DNA of 58,295 nucleotides from Candidatus Margulisiibacteriota bacterium (GTDB lineage Bacteria; Margulisbacteria; WOR-1; O2-12-FULL-45-9; XYB2-FULL-48-7), in assembly GCA_018822365.1 (NCBI GenBank), contig JAHJKL010000038.1, positions 1-58,295 of the forward strand, in the 5' to 3' direction. Positions 1-7,720 of this stretch are shown one piece after another. The notes under the pieces were generated by a model that saw nothing but the letters and a program-made list of their open reading frames with translations, was not told the DNA's origin and did no database searches. The position numbers were made by a program, and so were the translations under genes. Within the stretch, counting starts at the first letter, position 1, and the number at the start of each line of letters is the position of its first letter.

Positions 1-2
1 AA

Positions 3-473
3 AAATTGTTCTTTCGGCGCGTAGGCGATCGATTGATTGCCGCCTTTGATGATAATCAGTTTTATGCTTTAAACACATTAATTGTTATGAACTTAAAAAA
101 AGGGGCAAATAATGATTTAAAATATTATTTGGCTCTTTTCAACTCAAAACTAATAAATTATTATTATTCAACTTTCTTAAAATCTACAAAAAAAGTGTTT
201 TCAGAAATACAAACAAGACAAGTTGCACAATTGCCAATCAAACCCATAAATCCTTCTATTGTCGGCCAAAAGGAATCCCACAATAAACTGGTTCTATTGT
301 CGAAACAGATGATTAATCTCAACAAACAACTTAAAGCCACGCCTGAAAATAGCAATAATTGGCTCCAGCTTAAAGAAGAAATTGCCAAAACAGACAAACA
401 GATCGACGCCGAGGTCTATAAGCTATACGGGCTGACGGAGGAGGAGATCAAGGTGGTGGAGGGGGAGAAATGA
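3..473 (+). CDS. C-terminal part of a restriction-modification-like protein (TaqI-type specificity domain), cut by window edge
   Basis: The reading frame is open to the left edge, so the gene begins outside the window. The visible 156 residues include the stretch ALNTLIVMNLK, then KYYLALFNSKLINYYY and a lysine-rich segment with QLPIKPI. This arrangement is typical of the C-terminal target-recognition domain of TaqI/Eco57I-type methyltransferase-endonucleases. The tail is a helical, charged segment ending in YKLYGLTEEEIKVVEG, also usual for that family. The stop overlaps the next ATG by four bases (ATGA). The family call rests on pattern recognition, and the catalytic part cannot be seen. Confidence 0.6.
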   Translation, partial: KLFFRRVGDRLIAAFDDNQFYALNTLIVMNLKKGANNDLKYYLALFNSKLINYYYSTFLKSTKKVFSEIQTRQVAQLPIKPINPSIVGQKESHNKLVLLSKQMINLNKQLKATPENSNNWLQLKEEIAKTDKQIDAEVYKLYGLTEEEIKVVEGEK

Positions 474-925
474 CAACGTTTTTCTTTTTTAGGCTTGTCG
501 CTTTTCTTTGTTCAATAATGGCCGGGGCCTGGGCATTTTATTCTTTTCGCGGCCAATTTCCGAATATTGTCGTTAGCAACCCTTCGTTCCCTTTTAGTTC
601 TTGTAATAAAACTATTACTAGCCTGGAACTAAGATTCAACATAACAAACCTTGCCAGCAGGGGGATTTCCTTTAAAAGCCTTCTCCTTTCTTGTCCCCCT
701 TATTTTTCCTATGAAACAACGGAGGTTTTCCGCTACCATCCTAACCATATTTCATATCTTCCTCCCCACGAAGAAATGACTCTTTCCATAAAAATCAATG
801 CCCTTGCTGGAATTAACAACAATCGCCAAGCCCTTGCCAAAACAAATAAATACAACCTAGTCTTAGATTCAACCTTTTGTTTTTTCTTTAAGCCAAAGGC
901 TACTTTTATGGCAACACTTGCTTGA
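470..925 (+). CDS. hypothetical protein with N-terminal membrane segment
   Basis: This 151-residue protein of unknown function begins with a hydrophobic helix at about residues 4-24 (FFFFRLVAFLCSIMAGAWAF), followed by a mostly beta-like extracytoplasmic portion with three cysteines (about residues 44, 69 and 136). It starts inside the stop of the preceding restriction-like gene (ATGA overlap), so the two are probably translated together. AT-rich codon use resembles the neighbours to either side and differs from the more GC-rich core genes from 1.8 kb on. No family is recognised. A role beside the restriction-like gene is possible but not shown. Confidence 0.5.
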   Translation: MTTFFFFRLVAFLCSIMAGAWAFYSFRGQFPNIVVSNPSFPFSSCNKTITSLELRFNITNLASRGISFKSLLLSCPPYFSYETTEVFRYHPNHISYLPPHEEMTLSIKINALAGINNNRQALAKTNKYNLVLDSTFCFFFKPKATFMATLA

Positions 926-964
926 TTTATCGATCCGTTTATATAAGATGGGAAAGGGGATTCT

Positions 965-1600
965 ATGTGGTATTTATATTTAGATGAAAGCGGCGATTTG
1001 GGTTTTGATTTCGTCAACAAAAAGCCCTCGAAATACTTTACTATAGCGATATTAGCCATTCAAGGCGTTGACAACAACCGTCAGCTAATCAATGCCGTTA
1101 AAAAAACGCTGGACAGAAAATTGAACGGGAAACGCGTGGTTCTAGAATTAAAAGGATCTTCTTCTGTTATTGAGATTAAAAAGTACTTTTATAAACTTAT
1201 AGAAAATATCCCTTTTGCCATTTTTTCTTTATCTCTAAATAAAAAAAGAGTATACGAGAGCCTTACTCGCGAAAAAGAACGCGTTTATAATTATGTCGCC
1301 CGAAAAGTTTTAGATCAAATCCATTTTGAAAAAGCCGCTGTTCAAGTCAACTTAATCGCGGACAAGTGCAAAGGAAAGCGCGAAATAAAAGAATTTAATC
1401 GCTACATTGAAGCCCAATTAAGGGGGCGCCTTAACCCCAAAGTTCCTTTAAACATTAGACACGCTGATTCAACAGCTTATAAGGGAATCCAGGCGGCAGA
1501 TCTCTTTAGCTGGGGAATTTTTCGTTCTTACGAGCGCAAGGATTTCTCCTGGTATGATCTATTTAAGAAGAAGGTGCGGTTCAATGAACAATATCTATAA
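965..1600 (+). CDS. DUF3800 family protein
   Basis: The 211-residue protein opens with MWYLYLDESGDLGF, the signature start of DUF3800, in which the DESG aspartate is part of a predicted RNase H-like metal site. A second conserved acidic patch, IQAADLFSW, lies near residue 180, as expected for the family. DUF3800 proteins have no settled biochemical function and are frequent in phage, mobile and defence neighbourhoods. An AAGGGG ribosome site lies just upstream of the ATG. Its place behind a restriction-like gene fits an accessory or defence patch at this edge of the window. Confidence 0.75.
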   Translation: MWYLYLDESGDLGFDFVNKKPSKYFTIAILAIQGVDNNRQLINAVKKTLDRKLNGKRVVLELKGSSSVIEIKKYFYKLIENIPFAIFSLSLNKKRVYESLTREKERVYNYVARKVLDQIHFEKAAVQVNLIADKCKGKREIKEFNRYIEAQLRGRLNPKVPLNIRHADSTAYKGIQAADLFSWGIFRSYERKDFSWYDLFKKKVRFNEQYL

Positions 1601-1709
1601 AAAAATGAGCGCGCCCTGCGAGTTTTTTATGCTGATGCTTTTGCCAACCAGATGGATGGGAACACATCAGACAACCCGCAACGGTCTTACCGCTCACAAC
1701 CATTATGGC

Positions 1710-1754
1710 TTGCAGGCCTCGCTCTGTCAAGTCCATTTACAACAAGGCCTGCAA
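1710..1754. repeat. 10-bp perfect inverted repeat in the gap before the glycosyltransferase
   Basis: TTGCAGGCCT at 1710-1719 is repeated as its exact reverse complement at 1745-1754, with 25 bases between. No T-run follows on either strand, so it is not a textbook terminator. The surrounding gap (1601-1825) has no convincing gene. It may be a transcript-end structure or a remnant of a transferred segment. Confidence 0.4.
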
Positions 1755-1825
1755 ATGAACGCTAGCCTTTCATGTTTTTGGCTTTATTATGGGCTTTTTG
1801 GGCGGCTCTCATTTGCCTTTGCGCC

Positions 1826-2956
1826 ATGAACATCGCTTTTTTCATGGACTCTTATAAGCCCTATATTTCCGGGGTGACCAACTCGGCTGAGATCCTGGCA
1901 ACCAACCTCCGTCGCTTGGGTCATCGGGTATATATCTTTGCACCTTCTTATCCCGGACACATTGACACCGATCCTGATATTACCCGCTTCCCTTCGATTG
2001 CCGGAGGCTACCCTAACTTTCGCCTGGCAATCCCTTTCGTCAGAAATATGCCGGAGGTCGACATCATTCACAGCCACTCCCCTTTTCAGGCTGGGCTTCT
2101 TGCTCGGTTGATCGCCAGAAAAAATAACATCCCTCTGGTCTACTCTTTCCATACCTTTTTTACCCGCTATACACATTACGCCCGGTTTGTCCCTAAAGCC
2201 GCAGCCAAGCTTGGGATTACCGCTTATATCAGGCAATATGCGAATGGCGTCGATACCGTGATCGCGCCGTCGGAAATGGCCCGGCGCTACCTGAAAAGCT
2301 TAGGCGTTAAAAAACAGATCGAAATTATTCCCTCCGGGGTTGAGATCGACAAGCTTCCAGCGTCCTTGCCAGAGGCTCGCGCAACATTGCGGTCTCAGCA
2401 TCATATCCCCCATGATGCGATTGTCCTGGTCTACGCCGGGCGTGTTTCCAAGGAAAAGAATATCCCTTTTCTTTTTAAAGCGTTTGAACACATTAAAGAT
2501 GAAAATGTTTATTTGGCAATAGTTGGCAACGGCCCGCTTGATGCCGAGCTCCACCGGCAGCACCGAAGAAATAAGCGCGTAATATTTATCACCAATGTCT
2601 CCTACCCAGGGATCCTTGCTTATTACTCCATCGGCGATATTTTTCTCTTTTCTTCAACAACGGAAACCCAGGGGATGGTCATTGCGGAGGCTAAGGCTTC
2701 CGGTTTGCCGGTCGTCGCCCTTTTTGCCGGGGCCCTGACCGGCTCGGTCCGTTCCGGGGTCGACGGCTATTTGGTCCCGCGTTCGCTCCCCCGCTTTGCG
2801 GAGCATGTTCGCCGGCTTATTGCCGACCCTGTTTTACGTCGGAAAATGTCGGTCGCAGGCCTGGAGGACGCGTTAGATCGTTTTGCCGCTCCGGCGGTTG
2901 CAAAAAGCATTGAGACTCTTTATAATTCCCTAATCGACCACTCCAGCAATTCTTGA
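1826..2956 (+). CDS. GT4-family glycosyltransferase, diacylglycerol glucosyltransferase-like
   Basis: The protein has 376 residues from the chosen ATG, where MNIAFFMDSYKPYISGV matches the usual start of this family. An ATG 54 bases upstream would add an odd hydrophobic leader. The N-terminal Rossmann half carries IIHSHSPFQAG and SFHTFFTRYTHY, the latter typical of enzymes that glucosylate 1,2-diacylglycerol. The C-terminal half has VYAGRVSKEKN and the E-x7-E sugar-nucleotide motif in ETQGMVIAEAKASG. It probably transfers a hexose from a nucleotide sugar to a membrane lipid on the cytoplasmic face. The acceptor is inferred. A GGAGG ribosome site near the gene's end serves the next gene, so the two look co-transcribed. 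Confidence 0.75.
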   Translation: MNIAFFMDSYKPYISGVTNSAEILATNLRRLGHRVYIFAPSYPGHIDTDPDITRFPSIAGGYPNFRLAIPFVRNMPEVDIIHSHSPFQAGLLARLIARKNNIPLVYSFHTFFTRYTHYARFVPKAAAKLGITAYIRQYANGVDTVIAPSEMARRYLKSLGVKKQIEIIPSGVEIDKLPASLPEARATLRSQHHIPHDAIVLVYAGRVSKEKNIPFLFKAFEHIKDENVYLAIVGNGPLDAELHRQHRRNKRVIFITNVSYPGILAYYSIGDIFLFSSTTETQGMVIAEAKASGLPVVALFAGALTGSVRSGVDGYLVPRSLPRFAEHVRRLIADPVLRRKMSVAGLEDALDRFAAPAVAKSIETLYNSLIDHSSNS

Positions 2957-2967
2957 GGAGGATAGCA

Positions 2968-3696
2968 ATGAAGCATAAATTAATGCGCTTGGTCTCCCTG
3001 TTGTTTCTTTTGTCGTTTTTCGGCGGTGTCGCGCTTGCCTTCCCCAATGTCTTTCCAACCTCGACCTTCAACGGCCCATCCGGCCTGGTCAGGATCCCTG
3101 CGGCCGACGTTGTCCCTTATAAAAACTACAACCTTGGGATGAGCTACGGCTCAACGACCACCTCCCTGGCCTCGAATGCCGCTGATTCTGTCTTATATTA
3201 TTACATGAACATGGGCTCATTCCATGGCCTGGAGCTTGGAGTAGTCGGAGGGAACGACAAGGCCAACAACAAATTGCGCGAAGGGGTCTTTGTCAACATG
3301 AAGCTCTCCCTTTCCGCCGATGAGGACTCCTACCCGCTCAAGGTCGCGCTCGGGGTGGAGAACCTTTTTTCCTATACGCAAACTGATGTTTATATGGTCG
3401 CCACCAAATACTTCAAACAAGGGCCAAAGCTGACCTTTGGGTTTATGGCCGATTTCCCGGACTACAAGTTCCGCCCTTTTGGGGTGCTGGGAGCTGAGTT
3501 CCCAACCGCGGACACTTTCATTTTAGTAAGCGACTTTATGTTGGGGGAAAACCTTTCCCAGCTCAATGCCGGGGTCAGGATATATTTCTCTCCTATCTTC
3601 TGCCTGAACGTCAGCGGGCTTAATGTGCTCGATTCAGTTACTGCCAAGGACCAGCGAGCGGTCTTGATCGGATTTAGCTGGGCTAATCCGATCTAA
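2968..3696 (+). CDS. predicted outer-membrane beta-barrel protein
   Basis: The start at 2968 is set by a GGAGG site a few bases upstream and by a clean signal peptide (MKHKLMRLVSLLFLLSFFGG, cleavage near ALA-FPN). After PSGLVRIPAADVV the 242-residue protein alternates short hydrophobic and polar strands (LGMSYG, LGVVGG, FGFMADF, NAGVRIYF) and ends in GFSWANPI. That pattern is typical of small barrels of the outer membrane. The PSGL..P start recalls exopolysaccharide-associated YjbH-type barrels, but the match is too loose to name. Its stop overlaps the hisC ATG by one base. Confidence 0.55.
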   Translation: MKHKLMRLVSLLFLLSFFGGVALAFPNVFPTSTFNGPSGLVRIPAADVVPYKNYNLGMSYGSTTTSLASNAADSVLYYYMNMGSFHGLELGVVGGNDKANNKLREGVFVNMKLSLSADEDSYPLKVALGVENLFSYTQTDVYMVATKYFKQGPKLTFGFMADFPDYKFRPFGVLGAEFPTADTFILVSDFMLGENLSQLNAGVRIYFSPIFCLNVSGLNVLDSVTAKDQRAVLIGFSWANPI

Positions 3697-4757
3697 TGGC
3701 GCAGCTCCGCGAAGCTCTCAGCAAGCTAAGGGACTATGTTCCCGGGAAACCTCCCGTCGGCCCCAAGGGGATCAAGCTTTCCTCCAATGAAAACCCCTTT
3801 GGCCCCTCTCCGCTGGCTGTAAAAGCGATAGCCAAAGAAACAGGGCACATTCAAGCTTATCCGGATCAGCGATCGGGCCTGCTGCGAGAAGCCATCGCTA
3901 AAAAGTTTAAAATATCACCGGAGTCGGTGATTGCCGGCAATGGGTCTGACGAGATCATGCTTCTTCTCGCCGCGACTTTTCTGCGGCCGGGAGAAGAGGC
4001 TATTATCTGTGAGAATAGTTTTAGCCTTTATGAGTTTGTGGTCCGCCTTTTTGAAGGGAACCCGGTTCTTGTCCCTCTTGATCATTACCATCAGGACCTG
4101 GAGGCCATTGCGAGGGTCATTACCTCCGGGACAAAATTTATTTTCTTGACCAACCCGCACAATCCGACCGGCACCTTTATTTCACGTTCTGAATTAGAAC
4201 GTTTTCTCGCCCGTGTCCCTAAAGAAACACTGGTTGTCGTTGATGAAGCATACGCGGAATTTGCCGAATCTGTTGATTTCCCGGGCGCGACGCATTTATT
4301 GGGCTCTTTCCCCAATGTGGTTTTTTTAAGGACTTTTTCAAAGTATTACGGGCTAGCCGGGCTGCGAATCGGCTATGCCCTGGCCGATCCGTTGTTAGCC
4401 TCTCCTATGTTTAAGGCCAAGCTCCCTTTTAATGTCAATCGCCTGGCCCAATCAGCCGCATTAGCCGCCCTGTCTGATAGGGCGTTCCTGGAAAAGACGT
4501 ATAAGAACAACCTTGAGGGGAAGAAGGATCTCTACGCACTCTTTGATAAATATCGATTGTCATACCTGAAGAGCGAAGCAAATTTTATCTTTGTACGCAT
4601 TGGCCGCTCTGCTGACAATTTTTGCCAGGCGGCCCTTGAGCGCGGGGTTAGCTTAAGGCCTTTAACCTCATTCGGTCTTCCCGACGCGATCAGGGTCTCC
4701 GTTGGAACAAAAGAGCAGAACAAACAATTTATAAAGGTTTTTGAAGGGCTTATTTAG
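3696..4757 (+). CDS. hisC: histidinol-phosphate aminotransferase
   Basis: This is a PLP-dependent fold-type I enzyme of 353 residues, the normal HisC length. It converts imidazole-acetol phosphate and glutamate to histidinol phosphate in histidine synthesis. Visible motifs are LSSNENPFGPSP at the start, NPHNPTG near residue 153, VVDEAYAEF near 181, and the Schiff-base lysine K216 in TFSKYYGLAGLRIGY. No other his genes lie in the window, and broad-specificity HisC homologues can also act on aromatic amino acids, so the exact substrate is inferred. Its stop codon overlaps, tail to tail, the end of the opposite-strand gene. Confidence 0.88.
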   Translation: MAQLREALSKLRDYVPGKPPVGPKGIKLSSNENPFGPSPLAVKAIAKETGHIQAYPDQRSGLLREAIAKKFKISPESVIAGNGSDEIMLLLAATFLRPGEEAIICENSFSLYEFVVRLFEGNPVLVPLDHYHQDLEAIARVITSGTKFIFLTNPHNPTGTFISRSELERFLARVPKETLVVVDEAYAEFAESVDFPGATHLLGSFPNVVFLRTFSKYYGLAGLRIGYALADPLLASPMFKAKLPFNVNRLAQSAALAALSDRAFLEKTYKNNLEGKKDLYALFDKYRLSYLKSEANFIFVRIGRSADNFCQAALERGVSLRPLTSFGLPDAIRVSVGTKEQNKQFIKVFEGLI

Positions 4758-5944
4758 GCCGCCTTCTCTAGCTGGTACAATATCCCATGTGTCGTCCCCA
4801 GGTCTACTCTTCCAATTTTTTCCTTCTTTAAGAGCCCGGCAACGGCTTGCTTGAGCTTCTCACCTGATACCCGCCCGCTATAATACCCGTTGATTAAGCC
4901 TGAAAACAAACCAATGAAGAGGTCCTTCCCCAAGACTCCGGCAATTGATTTTTCTAGCCGGTCCGCCCCGCCAAGAAAACGCTGAAAATCGCAGAGCCTT
5001 GAATAGTATGGGACAGGGACCACCCCCGACTCAAACATGGCCCTTTCCCTGATGTTTTCTATCGCCTTTGGGTCTTCATGCACCCGGCGCCAAAAGAGGG
5101 CTTCTGCTTCTTCAAATGTCCGCATCCCTTCTGTGTCTATCAAATGGCCATGGATCTCTACATTGGCCGAATGCAGCGATGAGTACCAGATCGGCTTGCG
5201 AAAGGTTTGCCCGGCAACAACCCCGACCCTCATTGGGTTATGAAGGGTGTATCCGGCTTCGTGCAGTTTCTTTAGTTGCCGCCCCAATCGTTCGCCGCTT
5301 TCGTACAAGAAGCGTTCAGTCGAAACCGCTTCAAGCTCTGCCAAAAACGCGGTTACGGGAACAGGTGAGTCTATCCTTAACCAGGGAAAATAACGGGAGC
5401 CGTTGGTCACGGTCCGGAATAGCTGCGCATATCCATCATACATGCTGGAATACTCAAATAAATTCGTTACCCCGCATTCCACTTCACCGATCAATCGCAG
5501 GCCAACCGCTTCATTCCGAGCGGCAGATAACGATAACAGCCCCTCCGGGTCCCCTGAGTTTGGGTTGAGCTTGCCAAGATCAAACTGGAGCGGTGTTTTT
5601 CCTTTAAATTCTATAACCTTTCCGTCTAACGCAATTATCCACATGGCTCTCCGGCTATGGCTTTGGATCGCCATTTTGGGAGCAAACGAGAACCACGCTT
5701 CTTTTGATAAACGATTCTCCCACTTTATGCTGGTCAACAACACCTTCTTTTCGTGACTGAACAGGCAGGGGCTATAACCAGAGGTTCTGCCAATGATCCC
5801 CTCTCGAAATGTTTCCGCCCGATCTAACTGGGCATTGTTGATCCTGGGAAAAAGCAGGCGCAGGTGGTGGCGGTAAATCCCCCTTTGGACCTTCTCTTTT
5901 AATATTTTTGTCCCGGCTATGTTCATCTCTGTATATATCGTCAT
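4754..5944 (-). CDS. divergent SelO-like pseudokinase (candidate protein AMPylase)
   Basis: I see no close family, but two stretches resemble SelO (YdiU). Around residues 119-160, LQFDLGKLNPNSGDPEG followed by SAARNEAVGLRL lines up with the SelO region that contains SS-R-E and leads into LGIPTT. At 261-270 an Asn is followed nine residues later by Asp in LIDTEG, the same spacing as the SelO catalytic-loop Asn and DFG-like Asp. SelO proteins transfer AMP to proteins. At 396 residues it is shorter than typical SelO (about 480-550), and the loop Asp preceding Asn is Ala here (AN rather than DN). It may therefore be a distant or altered member. It ends overlapping the hisC stop and diverges from gcvT. 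Confidence 0.4.
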   Translation of the reverse strand: MTIYTEMNIAGTKILKEKVQRGIYRHHLRLLFPRINNAQLDRAETFREGIIGRTSGYSPCLFSHEKKVLLTSIKWENRLSKEAWFSFAPKMAIQSHSRRAMWIIALDGKVIEFKGKTPLQFDLGKLNPNSGDPEGLLSLSAARNEAVGLRLIGEVECGVTNLFEYSSMYDGYAQLFRTVTNGSRYFPWLRIDSPVPVTAFLAELEAVSTERFLYESGERLGRQLKKLHEAGYTLHNPMRVGVVAGQTFRKPIWYSSLHSANVEIHGHLIDTEGMRTFEEAEALFWRRVHEDPKAIENIRERAMFESGVVPVPYYSRLCDFQRFLGGADRLEKSIAGVLGKDLFIGLFSGLINGYYSGRVSGEKLKQAVAGLLKKEKIGRVDLGTTHGILYQLEKAA

Positions 5945-5948
5945 TTTC

Positions 5949-5977
5949 TTAACATAATTTCAAAAAGGGTATATAAT
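5949..5977 (+). promoter_or_regulatory. gcvT operon promoter, leaderless arrangement
   Basis: TTAACA (5949-5954), a 17-base spacer and TATAAT (5972-5977) form a near-consensus sigma-70 promoter. Only six bases separate the -10 box from the gcvT ATG, so transcription should begin at or within a base of the start codon. No ribosome-binding site is present. Confidence 0.65.
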
Positions 5978-5983
5978 AAAAAG

Positions 5984-7048
5984 ATGCTGAAAAGAACTGT
6001 TTTATTCGATAATCATCTCTCGTTAGGAGCGAAAATGGTCCCTTTTGGCGGCTGGGAGATGCCGGTTTCATATTCAGGGATAATCAACGAACATAAAACG
6101 GTCAGAGAAAAAGCCGGGCTGTTTGATATCGGCCATATGGGGCTATTGAAGCTCAGTGGGGCCGGGACACTCCCCTTCCTTCAGTCGCTAACGACCAATG
6201 ATCCCTCCCTTTTAGCTGTCGGGCAATGTCAGTATTCTGTCCTATGCAATGAACATGGCGGGGCAGTCGATGACATCCTGCTTTATCGCTTCTCTGAACA
6301 TTATTTGATCATTTGCAACGCCAGCAACACCGACAAAGTCGTCTCCTGGCTGGCCGGGCATCAGCCCAAAAATGTGGCATTGGCCCGCCTTAAGGATTTG
6401 TCCGCCCTTTCTCTTCAGGGGCCATTGGCGCTTCCTCTTGCCGAAAAGGGGATTGGGACAAGCTTATCTTCGCTAAAAAGGAATCACACCCTCCTGGCCG
6501 GCCCCTTGGTCGTTTCCAGGACCGGTTATACCGGGGAAGAGGGGGTTGAGCTTATTTTGCCAAAAGAACTTTGCCCGGATTATTGGGAAAAGCTCCTTTC
6601 CCTTGGTTTTTTTCCATGCGGGCTTGGAGCGCGAGACACCCTTAGGCTGGAATCCGGTCTCCCGCTTTACGGGCATGAATACGATGAGGCAACGACACCG
6701 GTTGAAGCTGGCTATGCCTGGGCGGTAAAAATTAATAAAGGGCCCTTTATCGGCCGGGACGCGCTTCTGAAAGAGAAAGAAGAAGGCCCGAAAAAAACGC
6801 TGGTCGGATTAGAATTGTCTGGCCGCGCCATCCCCCGACAAGGGGCCCTCGTTTATCCCTCATCGTCTAACGCGCCTGTTGGCCAGGTTACCAGTGGGAC
6901 CTTTTCCCCAACTTTTTCTCGGCCGATCGCCCTGGCTTACGTTGCCCCCTCTTCCTTTTCCTCCGGCGATAAGGCTTTCGTCGATATTCGCGGGGTGAAG
7001 CACCCGGCAACGATTGTTGACAAAACGTTTTATAAGAGAGTAAAATAA
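5984..7048 (+). CDS. gcvT: glycine cleavage system T protein (aminomethyltransferase)
   Basis: GcvT takes the aminomethyl group from lipoyl-GcvH and passes it to tetrahydrofolate, releasing ammonia. The 354-residue product is full length. Its start (LSLGAKMVPFGGWEMPVSY, then FDIGHMG) and internal motifs (GGAVDDILLYR, SRTGYTGEEGVEL, GARDTLRLE) are the standard ones. It heads an operon with a small membrane protein, gcvH and gcvPA. The -10 box sits six bases before the ATG, so the mRNA is probably leaderless. Confidence in function is high. Confidence 0.95.
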   Translation: MLKRTVLFDNHLSLGAKMVPFGGWEMPVSYSGIINEHKTVREKAGLFDIGHMGLLKLSGAGTLPFLQSLTTNDPSLLAVGQCQYSVLCNEHGGAVDDILLYRFSEHYLIICNASNTDKVVSWLAGHQPKNVALARLKDLSALSLQGPLALPLAEKGIGTSLSSLKRNHTLLAGPLVVSRTGYTGEEGVELILPKELCPDYWEKLLSLGFFPCGLGARDTLRLESGLPLYGHEYDEATTPVEAGYAWAVKINKGPFIGRDALLKEKEEGPKKTLVGLELSGRAIPRQGALVYPSSSNAPVGQVTSGTFSPTFSRPIALAYVAPSSFSSGDKAFVDIRGVKHPATIVDKTFYKRVK

Positions 7049-7052
7049 CTGA

Positions 7053-7343
7053 ATGGACCTAAAGAAATTGTATTATTATTTGCTTTCGTTTGTCGCGCTT
7101 TTCATTCTTTTCTGGGGAACAGTTGACCTGGCCAACACCTTTGTTGGCTCGTTCTACCGGGCCCCAGCGCCAGCCACCGACCAGACTATGATGCCCGACA
7201 CGATAAACGACCAGGGCCTTGATCTTTATTACCAGAAAAAAATGCTGCTCGACCGCTACTCCGACAGCCTGATCAGGATAATTATCAGCGGGTTGGTTTT
7301 CTTATACGCAAAAAAACGGGCCAATGATCTGGAGCAGGGATAA
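7053..7343 (+). CDS. small two-helix membrane protein inside the glycine-cleavage operon
   Basis: The 96-residue protein has a hydrophobic helix at about 8-30 (YYLLSFVALFILFWGTV), a proline-rich loop, and a second helix at about 74-88 (IRIIISGLVFLYAKKRA). It resembles DUF5671-type membrane proteins in layout, but I cannot name it firmly. It begins four bases after gcvT and its last base overlaps the gcvH ATG, so it is co-transcribed. It is not a known part of the glycine cleavage system. Confidence 0.6.
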   Translation: MDLKKLYYYLLSFVALFILFWGTVDLANTFVGSFYRAPAPATDQTMMPDTINDQGLDLYYQKKMLLDRYSDSLIRIIISGLVFLYAKKRANDLEQG

Positions 7344-7720
7344 TGAATTTTCCTGACAATTTAAAATATACCAAAGAACACGAATGGGCCAAGGCGGATG
7401 GCGGCCATATTATAATTGGCATCACCGATTTTGCGCAAGACTCTCTCGGCGACGTTGTCTATGTCGAGCTCCCGCAGGTTGGTAAAGAACTTGTGGCCGG
7501 CAAGGAGTTTGGCGTTGTTGAGTCGGTCAAGTCAGTTTCCAGCCTTTTTGCCCCGATCACCGGAACGGTTGTTGAGGCGAACCCGGCATTGGAAGGGAAC
7601 CCAGCCCTGGTCAATAAGTCTCCTTATGCGGATGGATGGATCATAAAAGTTAAACCGAACGATCCGGCCTCCTTGGACAGCCTGCTTTCCGCGGCCGATT
7701 ACCAAAAAACCTTGTCGTGA
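7343..7720 (+). CDS. gcvH: glycine cleavage system H protein
   Basis: GcvH is the 125-residue lipoyl carrier that shuttles the aminomethyl group between the P, T and L proteins. The start NLKYTKEHEWAK and the lipoylation site GVVESVKSVS, with K63 as the modified lysine, are canonical. The C-terminal part (NKSPYADGWIIKVKP) is also standard. Its stop overlaps the GTG start of gcvPA by four bases (GTGA), indicating translational coupling. A lipoyl-attachment gene and the L protein are not in this window. Confidence 0.95.
   Translation: MNFPDNLKYTKEHEWAKADGGHIIIGITDFAQDSLGDVVYVELPQVGKELVAGKEFGVVESVKSVSSLFAPITGTVVEANPALEGNPALVNKSPYADGWIIKVKPNDPASLDSLLSAADYQKTLS

Noticed and set aside
1554-1829. 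91-codon ORF between DUF3800 and the glycosyltransferase
   Set aside because: It overlaps both neighbours, has low-complexity composition and no ribosome site. It also contains the inverted repeat at 1710-1754.
5068-5568. 166-codon ORF opposite the SelO-like gene
   Set aside because: Shadow of the minus-strand gene. It has unusual residue content and no start signal.
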